Of a stretch of DNA of 49,422 nt, positions 16,121 through 24,274 are shown in pieces (the stretch's first letter is position 1; each line of letters begins with the position of its first letter). Source of the stretch: Tychonema sp. LEGE 07203 (GTDB taxonomy: Bacteria; Cyanobacteriota; Cyanobacteriia; Cyanobacteriales; Microcoleaceae); the NCBI RefSeq assembly GCF_015207285.1, contig NZ_JADEXD010000028.1, forward strand, positions 1 to 49,422, in the 5' to 3' direction. A program made the position numbers and the translations under genes. A model generated the notes under the pieces. That model was not told the origin of the DNA, did no database searches, and saw only the letters and a program-made list of their open reading frames with translations.

Positions 16121-17500
16121 TTAGAACTGGAAGTAAAGGAAATTTGAACTTGAGGCACCGGCGAAGGTAAACATCAGCGCGATTGCCATTACACAAGCAA
16201 TCCACTTGAGCAAATTTGGGCGATTTCCGGCCAGAGCCATCCACTTTTGCTTCAAATCAAACCATTCAACTAGCAGAAGTGCAGCCATGTAGAACACTGG
16301 CCGATAGTCGATCGGTATCCGCCCGTCAGCCAAGCTAAATATCCGCTGCAATACGACAGCGGCACTGTTCAAATTTGATGCCCGGAAGAATATCCAAGAA
16401 GTACAAATTAGACACAAGGTAATCAGCCAGCGAATTAAATAATTGATTTGAGAAGTTGGCTTAGATGAAAGTTTAGTTGCTCGTTCAATGGAGAGCATTG
16501 CTCCTTGGAAACCTCCCCAAACAACCCAGTTCCATCCAGCACCGTGCCAGAGGCCTCCCAGCAGCATGGTAATCATCAGGTTTGCGTAGGTGCGGAGATT
16601 GCCGCCCCGATTGCCGCCTAGAGGAATGTAGAGGTAGTCGCGCAACCAATTTGACAGCGAAATGTGCCACCTGCGCCAGAAATCAGTAATGCTATAGGCT
16701 AAATAAGGTTTCTCAAAGTTTTTCGGCAGTTCAATTCCCAATAGGCGAGCCGAGCCGATCGCAATATCGGAATAACCCGAAAAGTCGCAGTAGAGTTGAA
16801 CGGTATAAGCCAACGTACCCAACACCAGCCCCAGCCCGGAAACACTTTCGGGACTGGCGAAAACCTCGTTGGCTATTGGTGCGATCGAATCAGCTACATA
16901 AACCTTTTTCAGCATTCCCCAGACAATCTGAGCAATACCGCTGCGGATCGCCATCCAGTCTACCGAAGCATTGCAGGCAAATTGGGGCATCAGAACTTCG
17001 GCGCGGACGATCGGCCCTGCTAACAAACTAGGGAAGAAAATCACGTACAGCGCTACATCGAGGATTGACTCTCTAGCCTTGGTAACGCCTTTGTAGACAT
17101 CGACTATGTAGCTAATTGTTGAAAACGTGTAAAAAGAAATACCTAAAGGTAAGAGCAGGTTCAGTTGGGGCCAAAGGCGAAATCCTAACAGCGAGTAGCT
17201 CGAATCTAAGAAAAAGTTTGCGTATTTAAACACAAACAAAGTGCCAATAACTACAAGCAAAAAAGTAATTAAAGCAGTAGTTCGGTTTTTCGGTTTAGTC
17301 GATGAGTCAATTATGCGAGCTGTTGTATAAGCTAGCAGGGTATAGCCAACCATTAAAATTGAGTAGGGTACGCTCCAAGCCCAATAAAAACAGTAGCTGG
17401 CCAACAACAGAAACCAACGTCGGTAGTGCGGTGTCAATAAGTAATACACATACACCACAACTACTAGGAATCCCAAAAACAGTGTGGAGTTAAACAGCAT
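16121..17500 (-). CDS. MBOAT-family O-acyltransferase (AlgI/DltB-like)
   Basis: 459-residue polytopic membrane protein. MBOAT hallmarks: FWRRWHISLSNWLRDYLYIP near 274-293, QLYCDFSGYSDIAIG near 235, and the catalytic histidine H319 in GGLWHGAGWNW. It should pass acetyl groups from a cytoplasmic donor across the membrane to the SGNH partner encoded downstream. The start at 17500 gives MLFNSTLFLGF, typical for the family. Confidence 0.92.
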   Translation of the reverse strand: MLFNSTLFLGFLVVVVYVYYLLTPHYRRWFLLLASYCFYWAWSVPYSILMVGYTLLAYTTARIIDSSTKPKNRTTALITFLLVVIGTLFVFKYANFFLDSSYSLLGFRLWPQLNLLLPLGISFYTFSTISYIVDVYKGVTKARESILDVALYVIFFPSLLAGPIVRAEVLMPQFACNASVDWMAIRSGIAQIVWGMLKKVYVADSIAPIANEVFASPESVSGLGLVLGTLAYTVQLYCDFSGYSDIAIGSARLLGIELPKNFEKPYLAYSITDFWRRWHISLSNWLRDYLYIPLGGNRGGNLRTYANLMITMLLGGLWHGAGWNWVVWGGFQGAMLSIERATKLSSKPTSQINYLIRWLITLCLICTSWIFFRASNLNSAAVVLQRIFSLADGRIPIDYRPVFYMAALLLVEWFDLKQKWMALAGNRPNLLKWIACVMAIALMFTFAGASSSNFLYFQF

Positions 17501-17676
17501 TTTAAAGTTTTACTCTCCAACCGGAAACTAATGCTCACAATGCTAGCAAAAACGAAAAACGATCGAGTATCCTACTCAGGGACGCAGGAACTTGTTTTTT
17601 TATGGAAAAACGCCACTACAGCAATGGATTTAGGAGCGAAAATCAGTTTTATTAAGTTTTTGTACAATATTTATGA

Positions 17677-17822
17677 GAACCCCGACTTCTCTAAGAAATC
17701 GGGGTTCTGGGTGTTCTGTCGCAACTATTAATTGACAGATTCAATATTTGTGCGAACCCCGACTTCTCTAAGAAATCGGGGTTCTGGGTGTTCTGTCGCA
17801 ACTATTAATTGACAGATTCAAT
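17677..17822. repeat. 77-bp tandem duplication including the hisZ 3' end and its hairpin
   Basis: GAACCCCGACTTCTCTAAG starts at 17677 and again at 17754. Each copy contains a long hairpin (GAACCCCGA...TCGGGGTTC), then CTGGGTGTTCTGTCGCAAC and TTAATTGACAGATTCAAT, the last being the end of hisZ. Only the right copy is joined to the hisZ frame; the left copy is a detached 3' tail. Confidence 0.9.
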
Positions 17823-19040
17823 TGTTGGCAATCCTTCGGCATTTACCCACGCAATTTGAGCAATTCGCCGATCGCGCGCGTATTCCCGCGCCGCCTCCTG
17901 AGTCTCCCGAATCTCCAAATCTATCTCTACCCTAATTGGGGGGCTGGACTCTCTGAGTTTGCGGGCACAATCAAAGGCCGCTGCGGCTGCTTCAGGAGTT
18001 TGAGGTACAATCAACCATTCGCTGGCTGGTGTCTCTGCGGGCAATTGACCCCCTGTCAACAAAACTTGGTGCAAATCTTCAATATTCAGACAAAACCCGA
18101 TGCCGGGGGAATTTTGCCCTTGGGGATCGAACAGTCCCAACAGTCGATCGTACCGCCCGCCTTGTCCTAAAACTCGCTGTCCGCTTTTGCTGCTGCTGAC
18201 AACTTCAAACACTATTCCAGTGTAGTAGTCAAAGGTTTGAATTAAACTTAAATCGAGGTGAATTTGAAATTTCAGATGGGGGATTTTTGCTTGACATTTG
18301 TGCAGCAGTTCGATCGCACATTTAAGATTGTTTAACGCCGCTTGCTGTGGCAAATCTAAATCCAGCTTGGCAACAATCGGCAATACCTCTTCCGGGCGGC
18401 CGCGCAAGTCAAACAACAGCAGAGCTCTTTCTCGCAATTCGTCCGACAGCGGCAAGGTTTCCAAGGCTATGCGATCGAGATTGGCGATCGCGTGGCGCAC
18501 TTTTTGGCGCACGTTTGGTGCAAACGGTTCTAGCAATGTTGCCGTCAAGCCCGCTTCTCCCAACACCAAATGCCAGTCATCTATTTCCAAGCTCTGCAAG
18601 CACTCAGACAGCAGCAGCAGCACTTCCGCATCCGCAACGCTCCCCCCCGCGCCGAGCAGCTCTACCCCGGCTTGATAGAACTCCTGTTGCCCGCCAGAAC
18701 CCGTATCTGCACCTTTGCGGAAGACGTTGGCGTTGTAGTAGAGGCGCTGGGGCTGCCAGCGAGTCCCGGACATCCGCATCGCAGCCGCGCGGGCGATAGA
18801 TGCTGTCAATTCCGGGCGCAAGCCGAGTTCTCCATCCTCAGCGTCTTGGAGTTGAATTAAGGTCGATCGGTCGATCGCGCCCCCAGCCATCAAAGTCTCC
18901 AGCCTCTCTAGAGTAGAAGTAATAATTCGGTGATAGCCCCAGCGGTGAAAAACCTGCTGCAAGCGCCGTTCGATCGAAATTTTTTGAGCAACGTCAAGGG
19001 GCAATAAATCTCTTGCACCCGATGGGGGTTGGTGAACCAT
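17805..19040 (-). CDS. hisZ: ATP phosphoribosyltransferase regulatory subunit HisZ
   Basis: HisRS paralogue that activates the short form of HisG, first enzyme of histidine synthesis. 411 residues with class II synthetase motifs: motif 2-like LYYNANVFRKG near 103-113, LGLRPELTASIAR near 72-84, QEFYQAGVELLGA, and the HisRS-like LGQGGRYDRLL and SPGIGFCLNIE. The C-terminus is too short for the HisRS anticodon domain. The gene ends inside a duplicated hairpin unit (17754-17822). Confidence 0.94.
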   Translation of the reverse strand: MVHQPPSGARDLLPLDVAQKISIERRLQQVFHRWGYHRIITSTLERLETLMAGGAIDRSTLIQLQDAEDGELGLRPELTASIARAAAMRMSGTRWQPQRLYYNANVFRKGADTGSGGQQEFYQAGVELLGAGGSVADAEVLLLLSECLQSLEIDDWHLVLGEAGLTATLLEPFAPNVRQKVRHAIANLDRIALETLPLSDELRERALLLFDLRGRPEEVLPIVAKLDLDLPQQAALNNLKCAIELLHKCQAKIPHLKFQIHLDLSLIQTFDYYTGIVFEVVSSSKSGQRVLGQGGRYDRLLGLFDPQGQNSPGIGFCLNIEDLHQVLLTGGQLPAETPASEWLIVPQTPEAAAAAFDCARKLRESSPPIRVEIDLEIRETQEAAREYARDRRIAQIAWVNAEGLPTIESVN

Positions 19041-19187
19041 ATCAATTTTAGATTTTAGACTTTAGATTTTCGATTGGGCGTAGAAGCTTAGCTTGAGGGA
19101 CGGTATTAAAGTCGAACGTGGCAAGCCTAACATTCGACTTTAACAAATTAAGGTATCAACAATACGCTTGGGAGCGGAACACCGGGC

Positions 19188-19247
19188 GCTTGAAACCGCC
19201 GCATTATCTTTTCAACGATTCAAAACTGACAACTGACAACTGACAAC
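19188..19247. repeat. GGCGGTTTC motif and TGACAAC heptads after hisZ
   Basis: CTTGAAACCGCCG (19191-19203) is followed by four ACTGACA heptads (19218-19247) which end next to the stop codon of the J-domain gene. AGATTTT-type repeats lie at 19042-19071. Confidence 0.65.
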
Positions 19248-19250
19248 TTC

Positions 19251-20204
19251 TTATTTCTTTTTGCCGCCAAACAAACTCCCAAAAAATGCGCCCAGTTTGT
19301 CCTCACTTTTCTTGTCCTTTGCCCCGGAAGCTGCCTGTTCCAGCTTTTTCTTCACCTCCAAAGCCGTCGGTTCTTCAGGATTCGAGGCCAAAGCTTTTTG
19401 CACCTCAAGTTTGGCCATTGTGGCTTGATTTTGTTGCAGGTAACACATTGCTAACAAACCGTGAGCTTTGCCGTGTTTCGGTTCGCGCTTCAGGGCTTCT
19501 TTCAACTCCAAAGTTGCTTTGGCGTAATTTTTGCTGTCCATAAATCCTTGAGCTCGGCGGCAAGATCCGTCGGCCAGCGAGTCTCGGGGCGTGACTTTGG
19601 GTTCCGGCGGCGGCGCTGGAGCTGCGGCGGCTGGGGTGGCGGCGGCTGGGGTTGCTGCTGCTTTTTTTGGTGTGGTAGTTGGGGTGGCGACTTTTGCGGG
19701 CGAACCGGTTCCAACTGCACCGCCAAGCCGCTCTTTTCGCAGCAGGTAAACCATGTTTAGTTCGCTAATCTGAGCGATCGCATCTTGGGTTTCCTCAACT
19801 GATTCGTACTGCTTGAGAGCGAGTTTAGCAACTGCTGTTTTATAAGCTTCTTCCCAATTTTGAGCGGTAGCTAACTGTTTGGCTGCTGCGCTTTCGATGT
19901 GCATTTTTGCCTGTTCTTTAAGGACGCGCTTGCCGATTGCTGCTAATAGCAGGTTGTATTCTTTGCGATCGTTTTCCTTGGAGAATTTGTTGTAGGCCGG
20001 ATTGACTACTTTTGACAAAAATTGGTTGGCCCAATCTTTATCAGCTTGGTCTTCAAAAGAGCAAGTATCCGAATGCAAGCGGCGGGCAATTTTCATGTAG
20101 CGCTTGCGGATGTCGCTAAACTCGGCGTCTAAGGGAACTCCCAAAATTGCGTGCTGATCTGTGAAGTCGTACTTGAACAGCCCTTTTGTCATTTCAAAAG
20201 ACAT
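19251..20204 (-). CDS. J-domain-like protein with C-terminal TPR repeats
   Basis: 317 residues. Residues about 15-75 form a J domain (AILGVPLDAEFSDIRKRYM, then IARRLHSDTC), but the diagnostic HPD is H44-S45-D46, which would be expected to weaken or abolish DnaK stimulation. A Pro/Ala/Thr-rich linker (about 170-208) leads to two or three TPR-like helices (about 210-290) and a lysine-rich end. Known from many cyanobacteria as uncharacterised J/TPR proteins; a scaffold role is inference. It starts with MSFEMTKGLFKYDF; an internal Met at residue 5 is an alternative. Confidence 0.75.
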   Translation of the reverse strand: MSFEMTKGLFKYDFTDQHAILGVPLDAEFSDIRKRYMKIARRLHSDTCSFEDQADKDWANQFLSKVVNPAYNKFSKENDRKEYNLLLAAIGKRVLKEQAKMHIESAAAKQLATAQNWEEAYKTAVAKLALKQYESVEETQDAIAQISELNMVYLLRKERLGGAVGTGSPAKVATPTTTPKKAAATPAAATPAAAAPAPPPEPKVTPRDSLADGSCRRAQGFMDSKNYAKATLELKEALKREPKHGKAHGLLAMCYLQQNQATMAKLEVQKALASNPEEPTALEVKKKLEQAASGAKDKKSEDKLGAFFGSLFGGKKK

Positions 20205-20306
20205 AACTTTTACTCTCGCTTTCTTGGCTTTTCACTATTCTTTAATGTAGCTTGTGTCAAGGGGTTGTGACCCCCGTACTACCCCCGATCCCTTGCTGTC
20301 GAAACG

Positions 20307-21122
20307 CTACCTCCACGAAGATAAGGGCGGAACTGACAGCAGTGCGCCGCTGAGTTCGGCGTGTATTTTGCCGTTGGTGGCCAAAACTCGACCAGAGTTC
20401 ATCTCAAAGGCACCGCCATCATAGGCTGTAACTTGACCTCCGGCTTCGGAGACGATGAGTACGCCGGCTGCTACGTCCCAAGGGGCGAGTCCCCGTTCCC
20501 AGTATCCGTCCAATCGCCCTCCGGCTGTATGTGCGAGGTCTAGCGCTGCCGAACCGCTGCGCCGCACGCCTTGGGTGAGGTGGGTGAGGTGACAGAATTC
20601 CGCATAGTTATTGTCGGTTGTTTCGCGCCGATCGTATGCAAAGCCGGTAATTAACAAACTTTTGCTCAATTCTGAGATTTGGGAAACCGAGATCGCCCGC
20701 CGGTTGCAAGTCGCCCCCAATCCTTTAGCTGCGCGAAACAATTCGTTATGAGAAGGGTCGTAAATTACGCCGATTTGTGGTATGCCGTCGATTAAAAGTC
20801 CGATCGACACGGCGTAAAAAGGATATTGGTGAGCGTAATTGGTTGTGCCGTCCAAAGGGTCGATCGCCCACAGGTATTTGCTGTTAGCATTCCCTAATTT
20901 GCCGGATTCTTCGGCGAGGATGGCGTGATCGGGTACCTGTCTGCCGAGAATTTCTAAAATGACGGCTTCTGAGGCTTTGTCGGCTTCTGTGACTAAATCG
21001 CCCGATCGACCTTTTTCTTGAATTTTTTCTAATTTTCCGCAGAAAGATTGCAGGACTGAACCAGCGGCTAGGGCTGCTTCGGTGGCTATTTCTAAGAAGT
21101 TTTGCACTTGATTATCAGTCAT
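20307..21122 (-). CDS. Inositol-monophosphatase-family phosphatase
   Basis: Mg-dependent, Li-sensitive-type sugar phosphatase of 271 residues. Motifs: DLVTEADKASE (42-52), AEES (70-73), the metal site WAIDPLDGTTNYA (85-97) and PWDVAAG near 218, all intact. Substrate could be inositol phosphate, histidinol phosphate or another phosphate ester; hisZ lies nearby but that alone does not prove a histidine role. The ATG sits next to a TCAGTTG heptad array, with no clear Shine-Dalgarno site. Confidence 0.87.
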   Translation of the reverse strand: MTDNQVQNFLEIATEAALAAGSVLQSFCGKLEKIQEKGRSGDLVTEADKASEAVILEILGRQVPDHAILAEESGKLGNANSKYLWAIDPLDGTTNYAHQYPFYAVSIGLLIDGIPQIGVIYDPSHNELFRAAKGLGATCNRRAISVSQISELSKSLLITGFAYDRRETTDNNYAEFCHLTHLTQGVRRSGSAALDLAHTAGGRLDGYWERGLAPWDVAAGVLIVSEAGGQVTAYDGGAFEMNSGRVLATNGKIHAELSGALLSVPPLSSWR

Positions 21123-21183
21123 TTGTCAGTTGTTAGTTGTCAGTTGTTAGTTGTCAGTTGTCAGTTGTCAGTTGTCAGTTGTC
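21123..21183. repeat. GTCAGTT heptad array at the phosphatase start codon
   Basis: About eight TTGTCAG/TTGTTAG units immediately upstream (minus-strand sense) of the ATG at 21122. Confidence 0.85.
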
Positions 21184-21286
21184 CAACGTCATGTTTTGCT
21201 GTCCCCGCCGAGCTTTGGGTCCAACGTCATCAGTCCGATGGAAATCATTGCTCATGAGTTGTTAGTGATAACTGAAGAGCTTTTAG

Positions 21287-21410
21287 TTCTTGACCAATCA
21301 CCAATTACTAATAACTAATCACCAATCACCAATCACCAATCACCAATAACTAATAACCAATAACTAATAACTAATGACTACTGACTAATGACTACTGACT
21401 ACTGACTATT
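21287..21410. repeat. AATCACC/AATAACC/TGACTAC heptad array
   Basis: About 16 degenerate heptads. Its right end, ACTGACTACTGACTATT, contains the TAG stop codon (minus strand, 21406-21408) of the nuclease gene. Confidence 0.85.
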
Positions 21411-21921
21411 TTTGATTTTGTTGGCGGAATTCTGCAGGAGTTTGGCGCAAAGCTCGTTCTGGATTCCACAGCCCTTTACCCATGATTCTCGCCCATTCTT
21501 GAGCGTTGAGGAGTCGCTGCTGATATTTCCTGTTGCGCGATCGCGCTGAGGCCAAAACATAACCTTCTTTGACTAACTGTTCGTTGAGCAAAATTCGATC
21601 TTGCCACAAGTAGGCTAATTTGCGATCGAACTGGTCTCTAACTTCGATGTCTGATTCTAGCAATACTTGTTTTCCCCCAATTAACTGCTCTAATCTTTGT
21701 TTGGCTGCTTCTCCCCAAGGCTGCTGTTTTAAATCTGGCGCATCAATACCAATCAGTCTAATTTGTTCTAATAAGGCGATTTTGTCGGCTGTGCTGATAA
21801 CTTCGATTGTTTGTCCGCTGATGGCTCTTTCTACTTTGGCGATCGTACCTTGGGGAATTTCTGGTTTTTGGCAGCTAGCTAACAATACACAAAGGGCGAT
21901 CGCAAATAACCGATAAAGCAT
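21406..21921 (-). CDS. Thermonuclease-family (SNase-like) lipoprotein
   Basis: 171 residues. A lipoprotein signal with lipobox LLASC (C17) places it in a membrane-anchored, extracytoplasmic position. The SNase fold is marked by RLIGIDAPD near 54-62, a following Glu, and the DQFDRKLAYLW block, with the catalytic Arg/Asp/Glu pattern retained. Likely degrades extracellular or periplasmic DNA/RNA in a Ca-dependent way (family knowledge). The stop codon comes from a heptad repeat. Confidence 0.85.
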   Translation of the reverse strand: MLYRLFAIALCVLLASCQKPEIPQGTIAKVERAISGQTIEVISTADKIALLEQIRLIGIDAPDLKQQPWGEAAKQRLEQLIGGKQVLLESDIEVRDQFDRKLAYLWQDRILLNEQLVKEGYVLASARSRNRKYQQRLLNAQEWARIMGKGLWNPERALRQTPAEFRQQNQK

Positions 21922-21955
21922 GAATAGTTGGTAGTCGATAATTTAAAAAATTGCC

Positions 21956-22324
21956 TCATTCCTCATCCAGCGGCAAACCAACTTTAACTTTACCTTTACC
22001 AAAATAGCGACCGAACTGCAGTTCGTACACTTCGTCTTCGTCTTGCGTCTCTACTTCGATGTTGGAACGGGGATAGCAGACGCACAGCAGGGCATAACCC
22101 TCTTTTTGCAGTTCCACAGAAAGTCCCATTGCTTCTGGCTGGTGCAGTTCCCCTGACTTGACGCGCACCGCACAGGCTGTACAAGCGCCGTTGCGGCAGG
22201 AAAATGGCAATTCTACTCCTTGGTTTTCGGCGCTTTGGAGGATGTAGCGGTCTTCTGGTACTCGCACTGTGTGGCGCGATCCGGTTTGTCGGTTATGAAT
22301 TTTAATTGTGTACGATCGAGTCAT
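21956..22324 (-). CDS. [2Fe-2S] ferredoxin with C-terminal extension (FdC2-like)
   Basis: 122 residues. The plant-type cluster site is C43-x4-C48-x2-C51 and C81 in ALLCVCYP. Beyond the ordinary photosynthetic ferredoxin it has a C-terminal extension (EDEVYELQFGRYFGKGKVK, then GLPLDEE), a feature I associate with cyanobacterial/plastid FdC2-type ferredoxins whose partners differ from FNR. Subfamily is from memory; the ferredoxin call is firm. Starts at ATG 22324. Confidence 0.9.
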   Translation of the reverse strand: MTRSYTIKIHNRQTGSRHTVRVPEDRYILQSAENQGVELPFSCRNGACTACAVRVKSGELHQPEAMGLSVELQKEGYALLCVCYPRSNIEVETQDEDEVYELQFGRYFGKGKVKVGLPLDEE

Positions 22325-22532
22325 GGTATTTTAGATTTGAGATTTTAGATGGGGCCTTGGGAAGCCAAGTCCTTTAGATGAATGGGTTTGCCACACGGGG
22401 AGGAGAATTTGGCCCGCTTGGCAAGACACCCTACCCATATTAAACAGCAAATTTATCCCGTTACCCCCTTTCCAAATCAGATTTGTTCTGCTAAGATAGT
22501 TGAGCTGTGGCTAAATGAATGAACTTAGCCCT

Positions 22533-22617
22533 GGAGAGGTGGCCGAGCGGTTGAAGGCGCACGCCTGGAAAGTGTGTTTAGGGCAACTTAACGAGGGTTC
22601 GAATCCCTCCCTCTCCG
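22533..22617 (+). tRNA. trnS-GGA: tRNA-Ser (anticodon GGA)
   Basis: 85-nt class II tRNA. GGAGAGG (22533-22539) pairs with CCTCTCC (22610-22616), discriminator G. Anticodon stem CACGC/GTGTG encloses loop CTGGAAA, anticodon GGA. Long variable arm, T loop TTCGAAT. No encoded CCA. Confidence 0.97.
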
Positions 22618-22692
22618 TTAATCAAGCTGTTCAGGCAAAAAAAACAGCTTGCAAAAAAAATCTCTTCTGTGAGATAAGCGTTTTAATTATAG

Positions 22693-22746
22693 CGATCGCC
22701 CGTGAGTTTTATGAGAAAATTCACGGGCGATCGGTTTTCTGTTTTT
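22693..22746 (+). terminator. Intrinsic terminator after tRNA-Ser
   Basis: CGATCGCCCGTGA (22693-22705) pairs perfectly with 22721-22733. The stem continues with G-T and four T-A pairs to an ATGAG loop, about 18 bp in all, and is followed by GTTTTCTGTTTTT. The stem base contains a HIP1-like GCGATCGC. Confidence 0.8.
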
Positions 22747-22765
22747 GAGCGTAAAAAGACTTCTT

Positions 22766-22850
22766 ACGCACGGGGATCAGAAACCCGGTTTCTTCCTAGA
22801 TACTTCGCTACCAAACCAAGATTTATTGGAGAAACCGGGTTTCTGAGGCG
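22766..22850. repeat. CTTACGCACGGGG / AAACCCGGTTTCT element
   Basis: Starts TTACGCACGGGG, with inverted AGAAACCCGGTTTCTT and AGAAACCGGGTTTCTGAGG motifs about 50 bp apart. Same organisation as the element at 862-947. Confidence 0.75.
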
Positions 22851-22985
22851 TCCAAGAATGTGTAAATTAAGGGCGATCGCGCGGAGAATAAACGCCCATA
22901 TATAATGCGAATAGTAGAAAACCATACTCACAGAAAAAATTAAATGCAAGAATTAAATAAATTAGAATTAGATGGACTTAACAGG

Positions 22986-23399
22986 ATGGGGGCCGTTCGC
23001 ACTCAGGTAAAGCTGACCAATGCAATAGATGAAGCGCTAGTAAGTCGGGGGTTGCTGGCACCTCGGCTGTTGCGGGAGTGTCAGAAAGAAGCTCTAGTAG
23101 ATACAGGCTCAGTTTACCTAGTAATTTCATCAGAGATAGTACAGCAGCTTGGTTTGCGGATTATCGGTCAACAGGTCGTTAAATATGCTGATGGGCGTCG
23201 GGAAACTGTAGGAGTGACGGAAGCTATATTGGTTGAAATTGAAGGACGCAGGACTACTGAAGATGCTTTAGTAACTGGCGATGAAGTGCTTATCGGTCAG
23301 GTTGTGTTGGAAAAGTTAGATTTTTTGGTGGATTGTAAAAATCAGCGATTAATCCCGAATCCAGCTAATCCTGAGTATCCAGTTACTTATATCAAGTAA
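22986..23399 (+). CDS. Clan AA retropepsin-like aspartic protease
   Basis: From ATG 22986 the product is 137 residues (MGAVRTQVKLTNAIDE). The active site reads ALVDTGSVYLVIS and a second signature GDEVLIGQVVLEKLDFLVD lies near the end, as in short bacterial retropepsin-like proteins that act as homodimers. These genes are common, often paired with small genes, in cyanobacteria; the substrate is unknown. The in-frame ATG at 22944 would add 14 residues and cannot be excluded. Confidence 0.82.
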   Translation: MGAVRTQVKLTNAIDEALVSRGLLAPRLLRECQKEALVDTGSVYLVISSEIVQQLGLRIIGQQVVKYADGRRETVGVTEAILVEIEGRRTTEDALVTGDEVLIGQVVLEKLDFLVDCKNQRLIPNPANPEYPVTYIK

Positions 23400-23535
23400 T
23401 ATCGTTTCCGCTGTTTTGAGAATAATAATTTTTATAATTCAGTGCGAGCGTCCCGAGCGCGAGGGGGACGTTCTGCGGTATGATTTCGACCTAACTGGAT
23501 TTGATATAAACGGTCGATCGCCCATTCAATCCAAC

Positions 23536-24147
23536 TTAACCGCCGGAATTCCACTTAGTCACCTGATTCATTCGAGACAAAGCACTTTCAGCAGACTCAC
23601 GAATATAAGGATCGGCATCAGGATTGGCCGCCGCCGCCTCCAAAACCTCCTGGGCTTTTGTGCCTCCGATTGTCGCCAAGGAACCAGTTATCGCCACAGC
23701 TAAGGCAATATTGTCAGTATTCTCGATCGTCTCAATCAAGATATCCAACGCCCCTGTACCAATTTGTCCCAGCGCCATTACCGAGGAGATATAAACCACC
23801 GGATTCGGATCGCTTAATGCTTTTTGCAGCCCTTGCAATCCTAATTCTGGAAAAGTTATATCGGGATAGTTGACAGCGATCGCCGTTAATGCCTTTGCAC
23901 AACTCGCCTGAACCGTGGCATTCTTGCTATTGAGCAAAGAATCTACCAGCAAGGGTACAGCATCGTTACCGATTATCCCCAAAACTTGCACTGCCGATCG
24001 GCGATAAACAACATCTTCGTCATCCAAAATTCCCATCAGCCGCGGAATAGTGGTTTCGTCGCGAGTTTCTGCTATTTCACTGATTGCGCGTTTCCGCAGG
24101 TGCGGATTTGGATGCTTTAGCTGTTGGAAAAGTTCTTCTTTCGGCAT
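23536..24147 (-). CDS. cpeZ: Phycoerythrobilin lyase subunit CpeZ
   Basis: 203-residue all-helical HEAT-repeat protein of the bilin lyase E/F group; length and position after cpeB-cpeA-cpeY match CpeZ of Fremyella. CpeY with CpeZ attaches phycoerythrobilin to CpeA (Cys82), and CpeZ also acts as a chaperone-like helper for CpeB lyases (established knowledge). HEAT motifs include RKRAISEIAETRDETTIPRL and YRRSAVQVLGIIGNDAVPLL. ATG at 24147 follows a TTGTCAG heptad array separated by only a few bases. Stop at 23536, downstream of which a GC-rich hairpin lies at about 23447-23472. Confidence 0.87.
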   Translation of the reverse strand: MPKEELFQQLKHPNPHLRKRAISEIAETRDETTIPRLMGILDDEDVVYRRSAVQVLGIIGNDAVPLLVDSLLNSKNATVQASCAKALTAIAVNYPDITFPELGLQGLQKALSDPNPVVYISSVMALGQIGTGALDILIETIENTDNIALAVAITGSLATIGGTKAQEVLEAAAANPDADPYIRESAESALSRMNQVTKWNSGG

Positions 24148-24150
24148 TTT

Positions 24151-24263
24151 AGTCAGTTGTCAGTTGTCAGTTGTCAGTTGGCAGTAGTCAGTTGTCAGTT
24201 GTTATTAGTTAACGGTCAACAGTCAACAGTTAACAGTCAACAGTCAACAGTCAACAGTCAACA
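24151..24263. repeat. TCAGTTG/CAACAGT heptad array between cpeY and cpeZ
   Basis: About 15 degenerate heptads fill nearly the whole 127-bp gap between cpeY and cpeZ. Confidence 0.88.
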
Positions 24264-24274
24264 ACCTTAAATTA

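Noticed and set aside
17531..17731. 66-codon open frame downstream of hisZ
   Set aside because: Mostly the duplicated hairpin unit; no family and no ribosome site.
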